Of a DNA stretch of 64,000 bases, positions 1-11,800 are shown in pieces (position 1 is the stretch's first letter; each line of letters starts with the position of its first letter). The DNA comes from Inia geoffrensis. Taxonomy: Eukaryota > Chordata > Mammalia > Artiodactyla > Iniidae. Under the pieces are notes generated by a model. The model ran no database searches, was not told the DNA's origin, and saw nothing but the letters and a program-made list of their open reading frames with translations. The stretch lies in NCBI GenBank assembly GCA_036417435.1, contig CM070901.1, positions 67,622,501 through 67,686,500 on the forward strand, given 5' to 3'. A program made the translations under genes and the position numbers.

Positions 1-109
1 AGCTCCAGTTTCCTTCGCGCTCTGGCTTTAACTGCAGTCAGGAAGTCGCCTGGAATATTACTGCTCCTTTAACACATTCCCACTTGGGCCAGGGCTTGGA
101 TGGTCACTG

Positions 110-260
110 ACTCTCAGAATGTCAGGCCTGGAAGGGCTTAGAGATCATCCAGGCCAACCCACGCATCTCCTCAATGAGGTGACTAAACCCCAAGTGGGGG
201 AATGACACCCAAGATTCCATTTTATGATAGTGACAGAGCTAGGGCCAGGCCTGCATTTTA
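110..260 (+). repeat. MIR-family fragment
   Basis: CTGGAAGGGCTTAGAGATCA, followed by text resembling the conserved 'aaacccc...' core, matches ancient MIR3-like copies. Highly diverged. Lies in FCGR2B intron 6. Confidence 0.45.
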
Positions 261-853
261 ATAAGCCTACACGAGTGGGCATTAGAACGAAGTTTTGCCC
301 ACAGAGTAAAGTCCACTAATGCACGTAGTACCCCAGAACTTTCTCAGGCCAAAATCTCCTCTTAATGTTCCATTAAGAGCTGAGCCCTGTTACCCTTACC
401 CAATCATTCCACCGAGACAGACTCAGCAGCAAATCTAGGTTTTATTCCTTAGGGCTCTTTCTCCTTTCCTCTAGAATTTTATCCCGTTAATTCTATTTGC
501 CTCAGTCTTACAGCGCCTAACCCCAGTCCTCTGCCAGCTCTTCCAAAGCTCCACAGAAAGACCTAAGTATCTCTGATGTCCTGCTCTGGAAAAATCCCCA
601 GCAGTTCTGACCCCAGAAACTCGGACAAGGCCATCGCCTCTCTATCTAGGACAGGTGTTCACCTTCTCCTTGTCTCCAGTGAGGTCCTCTTTAGGCCCAG
701 GAGTTAGTCTCAGAACTGACCAAGAGATTTGAGCCCCTGCCCTCTGCCCACTGCCCCCTCCCTCTCCTGTGCTCCCAGCAGAACTCACACAAACAGCTTC
801 TTGACGCACAAGGCAGGGTGTCATTGAGCCCCCAGAGGGGGAGCTGCACTCAC

Positions 854-910
854 CTGGTTCCTCAGGGAGGGTCTCTCCCATTTCCCTGTGCTCAAGGGTT
901 CCTGGGAGAG
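854..910 (-). CDS. FCGR2B: FCGR2B exon 6 (57-bp cytoplasmic insert, B1 type)
   Basis: Exactly 57 nt between a cctcctag acceptor and a gtgagt donor. Reads [18 protein letters not shown] in frame after KKIS of exon 5. The matching human exon distinguishes the B1 isoform (membrane retention in B cells) from B2 (endocytosed), where it is skipped. The next exons, carrying the ITIM, are beyond the window edge. Confidence 0.88.
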
Positions 911-1840
911 CTAGGAGGGGCACATAGGAGGTTAGTAGGATTATGGGGTAGGACCTGAGTCTTCAGGAACAAGGACGACCAGAGGCAAGATTGGGTTAGA
1001 ACCAACACACACCCTTCTTCCACACAGACACCTCCTCTCCTCCCCACTCCCCAGGGACTGCCCTAGCCTGTAAAAGGGCTGGTCTAGAGAGATGTAAGTT
1101 GGCTAGGTTAACAGTAGGGACTCCTGGGACTGTCAGAAGGGCCATTCTATTGCATCTTTCTTAAGCTTGCTCTGCCTTTTAAAAAACACCTCTTTCTCCC
1201 TCTCAGTGTCTCTCCCTGAATCTCTGTATTTACTTATCATCAGTAACTGAGGTCTTGGCTATGAACCAACTGCAAAGTGCTCTGTGAGGTATTAGCAGTA
1301 TTATTTTCTCTTTGTCAATGGCCCTGAGTCTTTTTTCCCTTTTACTTTCTCAGTATCTGGATATCTTTAGCGCTTTCTCTCACTAGCAAGCTAGCTTTTC
1401 AGTGTTATGAATTGTGACCATTTGCTTGTTAGATTTGTATGGCACCTTCCCTTCTCTCTCGGCTCTTTTATGTTAGTACCATGGGGGAAGGAGGCTGCTT
1501 TCCAAGAGTTGAAGTTCTTCAGCTGATCAGTCAGTGAACAAATGTTTATTGACCATCTTGCTGCGTGGCAAGCATGTGCTAGGTGCTGGCGGGGGACGGA
1601 CGGGGGAGAGCGCAGAACAAGGAGACGTGGTTACTGCCCTCTTGTGCTCTTGCCAACCCCTTTGGAATACAGCTTAGTTCTTCAAAGGTAGCCTACGTGG
1701 ATTCCATGACCTGGAATACATCCTTCTGCCCTGCTTCATCTCTCCCTTTTTTCTGCCTCGTAGTTTATGGCTTCAATGGCATCAGACTGCCTACAGCAAC
1801 CTCCTTACTCTTCCATGATCCCCATCCTAGCCACAATGCT

Positions 1841-1877
<37 letters not shown>

Positions 1878-4800
1878 AGTACGCGGGCCTCTCACTGTTG
1901 TGGCCTCTCCCTTTGCGGAACACAGGCTCCGGACGCGCAGGCTCAGCAGCCATGGCTCACGGGCCCAGCCACTCCGCGGCATGTGTGATCTTCCCGGACC
2001 GGGGCACGAACCCGTGTCCCCTGCATCGGCAGGCGGACTCTCAACCACTGTGCCACCAGGGAAGCCCCACAATGCTTCTTATTTCCATGTCTTGGCCACC
2101 ATGCCTGGAATGCTTTTCTAGTCCTCTTTGCCTGGTTAACTGCTACCCTCAAACATCACCTCCTCCATAACGATAATAACTCATACTATGTGATGTTTGC
2201 TGTCTGCTAGCTGCCGACTCATTCACCCTCATAACCCTGTGAGGTAGGTTCTATTCGTGGCCTCAGTTTTCAGGTGAAGAAACTGAGGCACAGAGAAGTT
2301 GAATGTGATGAGAAAAACAACTTTTATTTTCCTGAAAAAACAACTTTGTTTGCCTGAGTTGCTGCCTAGGCATTTTACAGTATGATAACCTGCTTACAGC
2401 CAGAATCGGAACATTTGAGATAAGGACTTGAGTTCAGGATTCCCGCCATAAGTTCTCGCTTTGCTTTTCCTGGGGCACCTTTTAAAATAACCACTTAGAG
2501 TTAAGCCCACAAAATAGTGTCCTCCACCCCAATCACCTTATAAGTAGTAGCTGCTTGCTACACTGCTCTCTCTCTCCTGCTCACCCATGACCAGGGACAG
2601 AGGACTGCCACCCCCTTTCCCATTTCTGTGATCTGTAAGTAGCAAGTCTTGTGACTCTACTTCCTTTGAGTGAGTGTACCAAAACTGTCCTTTCAATCAA
2701 AATGACCCCGGGGTTTTCACTTCCCCAATCTGGGAAGTGAAATCAGATGCTGAGGGAGCTGCCAAGCCCACGTGGGTGGCTTGTGCCTCCTCTTTCAGCA
2801 GGTCATGATCTGCATATTCTTTTTCATTTTTATTTTTTTTGCGGTACGCGGGCCTCTCACTGCTGTGGCCTCTCCCGTTGCGGAGCACAGGCTCCGGACG
2901 CGCAGGCTCAGCGGCCATGGCTCACGGGCCCAGCCGCTCCGCGGCATGTGGGATCTTCCCGGACCGGGGCACGAACCCGTGTCCCCTGCATCGGCAGGCG
3001 GACTCCCAACCACTGCGCCACCACGGAAGCCCGATCTGCATATTCTTAAATTAATACACCAACTCCATCTTCTCAACATATGGCATAACTCACCCAACAT
3101 TATCCAGCTGGTGAGCCGAGGAGCAGGGATTTAAACTCAGGCAGTCTGGCCCCACCAGGTGTGCTTCAGTCACGACACAACACTGCATTCCTGTGAAGCC
3201 TTCTCTAACTGCCCCGGCCCATGCCGGGTTGTGCCAGCTCTTCTGTCCCCCGTCACAGCCTTTGCATTCTCAAATACTGGCCTTATCCCCTCTAATTATA
3301 CTGATCTATTTGCATTTCAGTCTTCCCCACAATATTATGAACTCCCTGAGGGCAGAGACTGAACTTCTTTATCCTGGCATCATCCACAGAGCCTATCACA
3401 GTGCTTGACACATAAGCAAGTTTGTTCAGGCCTGTTAAACAAATGAATGAATAAAATATGGGACTATATTCGAATGCTAAGGATTCTCTAGCCCAAAGAT
3501 AAGGGTTCTAGCAATGTTTGGGGTTAGGGCCTTGACTAAGTAGGAACTGATAACGAGAGGGACCGAGGGGAGGCACAAACCTGAAATCTTCTTTCGCCTG
3601 AGGTAGAACCAGGCTACTATGGCACCAGCAATAGCCATTGCAGCAATCCAAGCAACTACAGCCACCGCTATCGTCACCGACAAGGACTTGCTCAAGCTGG
3701 ACCCTGGGGAACACAGGCGTCAGAACAGGCAGTACCCGTCCCTGTCCCTCCTCCAACACAACACTCACTTCCCCCCTCCACCTCACCTGCACAGGATTTC
3801 TGGAACTGGGCTTGTGCCTCTCCCATACCCACGTTTCTCTGCTAAACTAATGAAGGCACGCTGTTGAGTGTGTAAGGCAGAGGGAAGGGTTCCTCGTAGC
3901 CCTCAGGGATGGCAGGGAGGGTGGACCTGACGCCTCCACCACTGTACCCAGCACAGCCTGGAACTGTCAAGGACATGCCATGCCTTTGAGAGTGAATGGA
4001 CATATCATGAGACATGAGAAGAAATTAGGAAAACCTCAGCTCTTAGGAATGTCCAGGCGCTTAGAGAACTTCTGCACCAATGAGAGAGCTCTGTTCCACC
4101 GCTGGGCTTGCTGTGATGGGGCCTATATTTCAAAGAGGAACAACAGCCTTGTCACCTATCACCTGGAAGCTGAGGGCTCCAAGCTCTGGCCAGTACTTAG
4201 CAAGGTGCCATGCCCCTGCCCTTTGCCCCAGAGCCCACGTTTGCTGTTAGGGCATTTTCTCAGATCTCCCTGTAGGTCCATGTGACCTTACCCCTAAATG
4301 TCTAACCCCTCTTCTCCCCTCCGTTCATCGGCACAGAGTTCCCACCTTGGACAGTGATGATCACAGGCTGTGATGAGTGCACTGTCTGCCCGATAAATCC
4401 CGTGCAGTGGTACTCGCCGCTGTGACTGAGGTTTGCTTGTGGGATAGAGAAGATGGAACGCAGATGGGAAAACATCTTGGATTTTCCATTCTGGAAGAAT
4501 ATGACCTTATTCAGAGAGCTGTTTTTCCAGCTGTGGCACCTCAGCACGATGGGCTCCCCTTCCTGGAACACGAGGCTAGGGGTCTGGAGCAGCAGCCAGT
4601 CTGAAAGACACAAAGGGACCCCAGGACCCAGGAGGTCTTGACTCAGATCCGAGACCCAGACCATCCTTACTGGTGGGCCACTGTGTGTGGAGGGAAGAGC
4701 TTAAGTTTGGAATCAGACACCCCTGCTCTGTAATTCTGGCTCCATCATGTATGAGCTGTGTGATCTTGGGCAAATAGTTTAACTCTTCTGGGCCTCCGTT

Positions 4801-5816
4801 TCCTCGTATGTCAAAAGAGTCACAATAATACCATTAGCTATCTACAGTAGTTCCTGGCACATAGTAGGTGCTCAGGATATGCTTGTCTTCCTGTTCCTGT
4901 CCTGCCCAACAGGCTTCTTTCTGCAGGAAGGATACAGGAGACCCAGGAGTACAGTCCCTTCCCTGAGGGAGGGAGGGAGGGAGGGAGGGAAGGACCCAGT
5001 CTGACGTAGGAGACAACACGTGGGGGGAACACAGCAGAGTCAAGTGTCTTTGGGGAAAGTCACGGACATCTAACAAATATTAGCTTATTTGGTGCATGTT
5101 AGTAAATATGGAATTTCACTTCAGCAGGGACTTTGGCAGCAGTGACACGGGTGGGCCATTAGCCTGCTGTGTACTTTTTTCCCCCAATTTTCATCCTTTT
5201 ACTGAGGAAAAAGATATTTACTTTCTTTGTCGTATAGGGAATAGAGGCTAAGGTGGGAACTTATAATCTGACCTCAGCCCACACACTCCTTTTTCCTAAA
5301 GCTATAGGACAGAGTAGAGTTGGAATTGGAACGAAAGGGTAGAAAACAATAGATACATTGGAAGGGAGCCAGGACATGAGAAAGAAATGACAATAGCCAT
5401 ACGTGTGCTAGTCAACAATGCTTAGCCCCTTCAGCAGATCGGAATGATGCCAAAAACGTCTCTACACTGGCTGCTGAGCGTGCCACAAGTGCAGGTGAAA
5501 ATGTTCAATACTGAGGGAGTGACAACAAAGAGAAAACTCTGGGCCACGGCTACAGTGGGACAATCCAGAGGGAAGGTGGGGAGCACCAGATATTGCTACT
5601 TGGGTCACACAAGCGAGAAAACCCCACCTCTCCCACTGGGGAGGCACCCCTGCGTTCCACCCATTTCCTCCCATACCATCCTGTGTATTTCTCCTCTTGA
5701 GGAGCTCAGGCCCTGGCTAGACATTCCACTCCAGGATTAGGTGAGCAATCCTGGTTCTCTAGACTGCCTCTTTTATAAAGGTTGGATTGGGGTAGGTGGG
5801 AATGCTGAGAATCGTG

Positions 5817-5852
<36 letters not shown>

Positions 5853-8800
5853 GGTACGCGGGCCTCTCACTGTTGTGGCCTCTCCCGTTGCGGAGCACAG
5901 GCTCTGGACGCGCAGGCTCAGCGGCCATGGCTCACGGGCCTAGAGGCTCCGCTGCCTGTGGGATCTTCCCGGACCGGGGCACGAACCCACGTCCCCTGCA
6001 TCGGCAGGCGGACTCTCCACCACTGCGCCACCAGGGAAGCCCGTGAAGATTTTTTTAAATGAAGTAGAACCCGGAGAAAATGTCAAAGCTGCTTCCATGT
6101 AGCACCAGCAACCAGCTCTTGCACTTCTCCTCCCTGTCTGGGTAATCCCCTCTACTGAAGGTGCACCTCATTAGAACAGCACTTTCTTCCCAGCAAAGTC
6201 TCTACTGGTAGCAGGTTGTAACCTAGACAGCGACAGTGTCAGCCTTAGGCTGGTTTGTGCAAGAGGGCCGCCTTAGGTCTCCTGGAGGACAATTTCTTGG
6301 TGCAGATCTTGAGGGCAGGGCCCAGCTTGATGTTCACGGCACTCACGAGGTGTTCTTTAAGTCAAAAAAGGGCCTTTCCGTCCATCTCCTGGGAACAAAA
6401 CTCCTCTTCAATCTCCTGGAAGCCTTGTAGAGAAGCAATAAACTCATACACCTCCTCTGCACTCCAGTGGCTAAGATTACTGGACAGGAACACAGGGTTG
6501 ATGCCATGAATGCTGGTGTAGGCACAGCTGTATGGAGGTTCCCTGGGTCACATTCCCCACGTCCAGCTCTCACCGATAAAGGCCCAGGGACATTGGAGAG
6601 AGTTCTTTACCGTGACTGGAATTCTCAGAACCCCAGCTAGAGTCCTCTTGACCTCTGTGGCACTTGCCCTAGATCTCAGCATGGGCGATGGCAGAGGAGC
6701 TGCAGCAGGGTCCACACTGGTGAACACAAGGCATAGTGGGCTTCCTGAAACTCTTTCCTGTTTCTCCTCTTCAACCAGAACTGGCAGCTACAGTTCACAC
6801 TGTACCTTTTAGTACAAGTCATGGAGCAGAAACTCTTGGAGTCAGAAAACTGTTCTCCAGGTCTGTACTTCCCACAGTGCTGGAACTTCAGGAGATCTGT
6901 CTCCTTGACTACTCAGCACATGGGCTCTCCCCTCCCCAGGGGCCACCTGACTGATTCTCATTCAGCCCTGTTGGGAGGCCAGTCTGTAGTGGCTCTTCAG
7001 TAATGGAGAACAACACACTGGCACAGGTCCTGCTCCGTCCTGGATACCAAAGCCCTCAATCACGTGGGTGAGCATCTGGGGTTTCACAATGGCTTGTGAA
7101 GGTTTGTTTGAGTCACCATTTATCCGGACACCCCGGCTAGTGTAGGAGGAGGTGCTGATGGGCAGGGGCCACGGCTGCTCTTCACTGCTTGGTGCACGAG
7201 CATTCCCACTGGTCACTAGTTCATCTTCTTCTCCAAGCCTGCTCTCCTCCTCCGTGGCCTTGGGGCGCTCTGCTACTGGAGAAACCCTGGCAGGAGCACG
7301 GAACCCAACGTGAAGACATCATCGCCCTCCTCCTTGCATTTGACAGCCAACGTCTGGGTTTGCCCGGCAGGCGCACGGACTGCGTGCAGAACACATCAGG
7401 GACCTGGACTGTGGTGGCTGAGGGGCAGTGAGACTTGTGGCTGCTGCTGGACCAATCGGAGAGGTGTAGCTGTGGGGAGGGTACCGGGGCTGACGGTGCT
7501 GGAGCTGCTGCCAGTGGGAGATAACAATCTGCTGCCACATCACCACCTGTTTCTCCAAGAGCTGGATCTGTTGCTGTTGTTAACTCAGTGAGTGGCGCTG
7601 GATCTGTGTGTGGTGACTGAGCTCGTGAGGGTCTGGCTGGGAGCAGGTGCAGCTGTCCTGTCTTGCTGACCACTCCCACCTGCTTCTGTCTTCTTGGCCA
7701 CTGCACTAGCTGCCCTGGATCAGTCACTGTTTGGGATGCACGCAAGGGCTCCACCACTCCTGCACCTTTCCTGCGGTAGCTCCAAGCTCCACCTATTCCT
7801 GAGGAGGGCCACTGACCCAAAGGCCCAGGTGGGTGGCCACTTCTGCCTGGACCCATGTACCTTCGAATGCTCTTCCCACTGCCCCCACCAGCTGGACTAA
7901 GGCTAAAGAACTGGCCTGAGGCCCTAGAGGGAGCCTGAGCCACAGCTAGGGCCTGGCTAGAGGACTGGGGGAGGCTAAACAGGGGAACAGCTTTCCGGGT
8001 GGAGCTTTGGGCTAAGCCTGTGGCTCCTCAGTGCCAAGTTCTCTACCTAAACTGCATCTACATGGCCTCCAGCAGCCTGAGCAGATGCACTTCCTGCCAC
8101 TGGACTACTGGCAGTGGACTACTGCCACTGCCCTAATAGGCATCAGGATGGGTGGAGAAGCTAGAGGCACATGCTGGGCCAAGGTCTGGTTTACCTGGAA
8201 TAGGTTTCCCAGCTGTGGTCTTAGATACATCTGGGCCTGGGACAGGTTGAGAGGGAGGAGGTGGTGTTCCCCAGTAGCACAGATTGGGTCAAAGTGGTAA
8301 CACGGGGAGAGTTCACTCCGGGATTGGCTGGTGAGTTGGGAGGCTGATGTTGTGGCCAGACTGACTGAGGCCTGGGTGGTGCTCAGCTGCTGCGTTGTGC
8401 TGGTGTTTGGGGGAGCTGGCCTGCTGACTGGCAGCAGTTGTGGCCACTAGATAGCAGCCCGGCTATGCAGCTGGGCCTGCTGAGCTGCTGCTGGACACCA
8501 ACTGCTGGAGATACTGAGGCCCACGGAGCTGCCCCTGCAGTGCCTGCTCTGCCTGCTGTTCATACCGTGGCACTGAGCTGTCTGGGAATGAGCGCTACCA
8601 CCTGAGCAGGGACTCCCACTGGTGCAGTCGGCATTCTGTTGACTCTTGCCTCCATGACAGGGGTTCAGGTCCCCCATGGCTGGTGCTCTGGCTCCAAGCC
8701 TTCACACCTAGCTCTTCACCTGGGTCCTTCAGGGTGGTGTCCACCTCACGTGCCAGAGTTCCTTGTCAACGCACCTGCCGGTCTGGCGGGAACTTGCTCA

Positions 8801-11800
8801 GTCTCGGGGGAGAGATCCCTCACCTCCACCCCTTCCTAGAGAGGCAGGAGCACTGAGGTTGAGACCCTGCCAGGCCTCTGGGGCTTCCCTCCAGGACTGT
8901 CTTTTCCTGCTGAGCACAGAGGGTAGAGATAGCAGGCCTGGAGCTGCAGGCCCACGGGGCCTAGATACCTCTGAGGAGAATTTGAGAATTGGGTGAGGGA
9001 AGGGGACTAAGTGAAGAATAGCAATGACAATATTCATCATAATCACACTGCAGCTTTTCTCTGTGGAGGATGTATTTCTTGCCAGGAGCTTCGGAGGATC
9101 ATTGATCTGTTCAGCAAACATTTATGAAGCCCTGTCCTGCGCCTGGGGCTGGATATAAAAAGTGGTTAAGAAACAACTTTCGGGCTTCCGTGGTGGCGCA
9201 GTGGTTGGGAGTCCGCCTGCCGATGCAGGGGACACGGGTTCGTGCCCCGGTCCGGGAAGATCCCACGTGCCGCGGAGCGGCTGGGCCCGTGAGCCATGGC
9301 CGCTGAGCCTGCGCGTCCGGAGCCTGTGTTCCGCAAAGGGAGAGGCCACAACAGTGAGAGGCCCGCGTACCGCAAAAAAAAAAAGAAACAAACAACTTTC
9401 ACCTCAAGTTGCACAGAGGGCAGGGGAGCAGGGAAATGCTGATTCTCACCGGGACCTGCTGGGGGAGGCAGAGGATCTCCACTGAGCTGATGAGGAAACC
9501 AAAGCTCAGAGGTAAATGAAATCATCACGTTTACATGGCTGTAATTTCCAGGGCTAGCATTCGGTTGTGGTCTGTCTGTGCATTTGACTCTGCCATAAAA
9601 ATGGAAGGATTTCTATGAATTAGGGATTTGCTTCTGCTTCTCTCATACCCAGCTGCCTGTCAGTGGCCTTGTCCCCTTCTTGCCCAGTCAGCACCGAGAC
9701 AACAAAGCCCAACATGTTCCGAGAAATCTCTTAGGAACTTCCACCTCACCACACATACTAAGCAATGGGGTGCGTGAAAAGGGAAATCAGTGGACAAAAA
9801 CCCCTTCAAACAACTCTCAGCCATGCTTCCCAGTAAGCAGGCAATTCCCGTTTCCGAAAACCCTCTGCCAGGTAAGCAGATTTCTTCTATCCTTGTTCTC
9901 CCAGACTCTCCCAGGTCTTCCTCCACTGACCGGAAATCACATCCAGATGCACAGGGTCGCTGAGGCTGCTCTGCTCTCTCTGACACCTGTAGTCTCCGCT
10001 GTCATTGCTGCTGGCCTTGAAGCTATAGCTGGGCCGGTTCTGGCTCTGGATGAAGCTCCCATTATGGAACCACAGGGTGAGGTTGCCTTCATACAAGTTG
10101 GTCCCCTCACACATCAGCGTCACGTAATCCTCCTTGAGCACATTGATCCACGCAGGCTGAATGTTCACCACAGCCTTCGGGAGACCTGCTGAGGGGCAGA
10201 GAGAGAAGGCAGCATGAGGAAAGGGACCCCAAGCGCCTAAGAAGACCCCAAGTCTCAGATGATGAAAAACCGTGGCCATGCTGGAGACGTCAAGAGAGGA
10301 ACCCGATCCAGAACTGTTGTGCAACCAAAGGCAGTTCCTCCAACTCATGCAGCCCAAACAGGGGCCCCCAGGAACCCAGGTTCTCTCAGGGAGCTTGCCT
10401 CCTCCCCAGGGGAGAGGACAAGAGGTAGGGGAACGGGAGAGGGGGCAAGCAAACACACACGCACACGTGCACACACACACACACGTGCACACGCACACAC
10501 ACACTACACATACATCCTTTGGGGAATCACTTTCCTCCCCTATAAGCTGAGGCATTTGGACACTAGTGGATAAACTCTCTCCACAGCTGGAAGAAGACAA
10601 ATGGGGACATCTGGTGGAGGTGCCAGGCTGCGAGTCGGACACCACGTTTCTGTTCTGACTTCTTCCATTCTTTCTTTTTTTCTTTGGAATAAAAATTTTT
10701 ATTCTTATAGTTGCTGTGCGATATTATATAAGTTACAGGTATACAATAAAATGATTCACAATTTTTAAAGGTTATACTCCATTTATAGTTTTTATAAAAT
10801 ATTGGCTATATCCTGTTGTACAATGTACCCTTACAGCATATTTTTTTTTATTTTAGAATTTTATTTATTTTTTTATACAGCAGCTTCCAATTAGTTTCTT
10901 TTTTCCTTAAGATGTATTTATTTCTAAATAAAAAGAAATAAATACATCTTTTAAAAAAAGAATGGAAGAAGTCAGAACAAGAAAAAAAGATATATTTATA
11001 ATTTTTTTGGCTGTGTCGGGTCTTAGTTGCGGCATGAGGGATATTTGTTGCAGTGTGGGATCTTTTGTTGTGGTGTGCTGGCTTCTTTCTAGTTATGGGG
11101 TGTGGGTTCTCTCTTCTCTAGTTGTGGCACGCAGGCTCCAGGGCACGTGGGCTCTGTAGTTTGTGGCCTGTGGGCTCTAGTTGTGTGGGCTTAGTTGCCC
11201 TACAGCATGTGGGAATCTTAGTTCCCTGACCAGGGATCGAACCTGCGTCCCCTGCATTGTAAGGCAGATTCTTTACCACTGGACCATCAGGGAAGTCCCC
11301 ATTCTTTATCCTCTAGAATAGACCTGTCCTGACACCCAAGCACAGAGGAGTCTCTGTGGCCTCAGAAGAATAAGAAAAGAGGAGAAAGGCTGGCAGGCCA
11401 GTCTAGGGAGCCCTGTGTTCAGTGGCCCAGGTAGAGCCCCATCCCACTACCAGTCCTGGGAGGTGGAGAGGTTAGTGGTGCAGAGAAAGCAGTGCCCAGC
11501 CGTGTTCATCCCACCAAGCTGCAACCAGTCGTGTCTCCTATTTGTGTCCATGGGAACAGGCCCTGAAGCCTTCAGATACATGCAAAGTAGAGGATTTATC
11601 AACCCATGGGGTTAACCTAAGCAAATCATGTGATTTTGCATGTGGCTGAAACTAAAATGGCCTGGGTTCGTGATTTAGTTTGGAGAGAGGAAGGCAACTG
11701 AGACAGAAGACAGTTATTTTCTGTGACAGAATCTGTGAGGTCTCACCAGAACAGAAACAGAAAGGCTGTGCCCCGTGGCTGCCCAGCCCTGGCTTCCCTG

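Noticed and set aside
1..853. ITIM or ITAM exon of the FCGR2 gene
   Set aside because: Searched on the minus strand for the ENTITYSLL-like block and its codons; not found, so it should lie outside the window.
1583..2170. 195-codon plus-strand open frame
   Set aside because: Runs through the SINE and its poly(T); not a gene. The same holds for most open frames with [11 protein letters not shown] or similar motifs elsewhere.
3980..4285. 101-codon plus-strand open frame in FCGR2B intron 4 to exon 4
   Set aside because: No similarity recognised, antisense to the receptor, and no splice or start context to support it.
7221..7943. 240-codon minus-strand open frame that looks like a Pro/Ser-rich protein
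   Set aside because: Its segments match PHC1 in more than one frame; it is a chance read-through of the PHC1 retrocopy.
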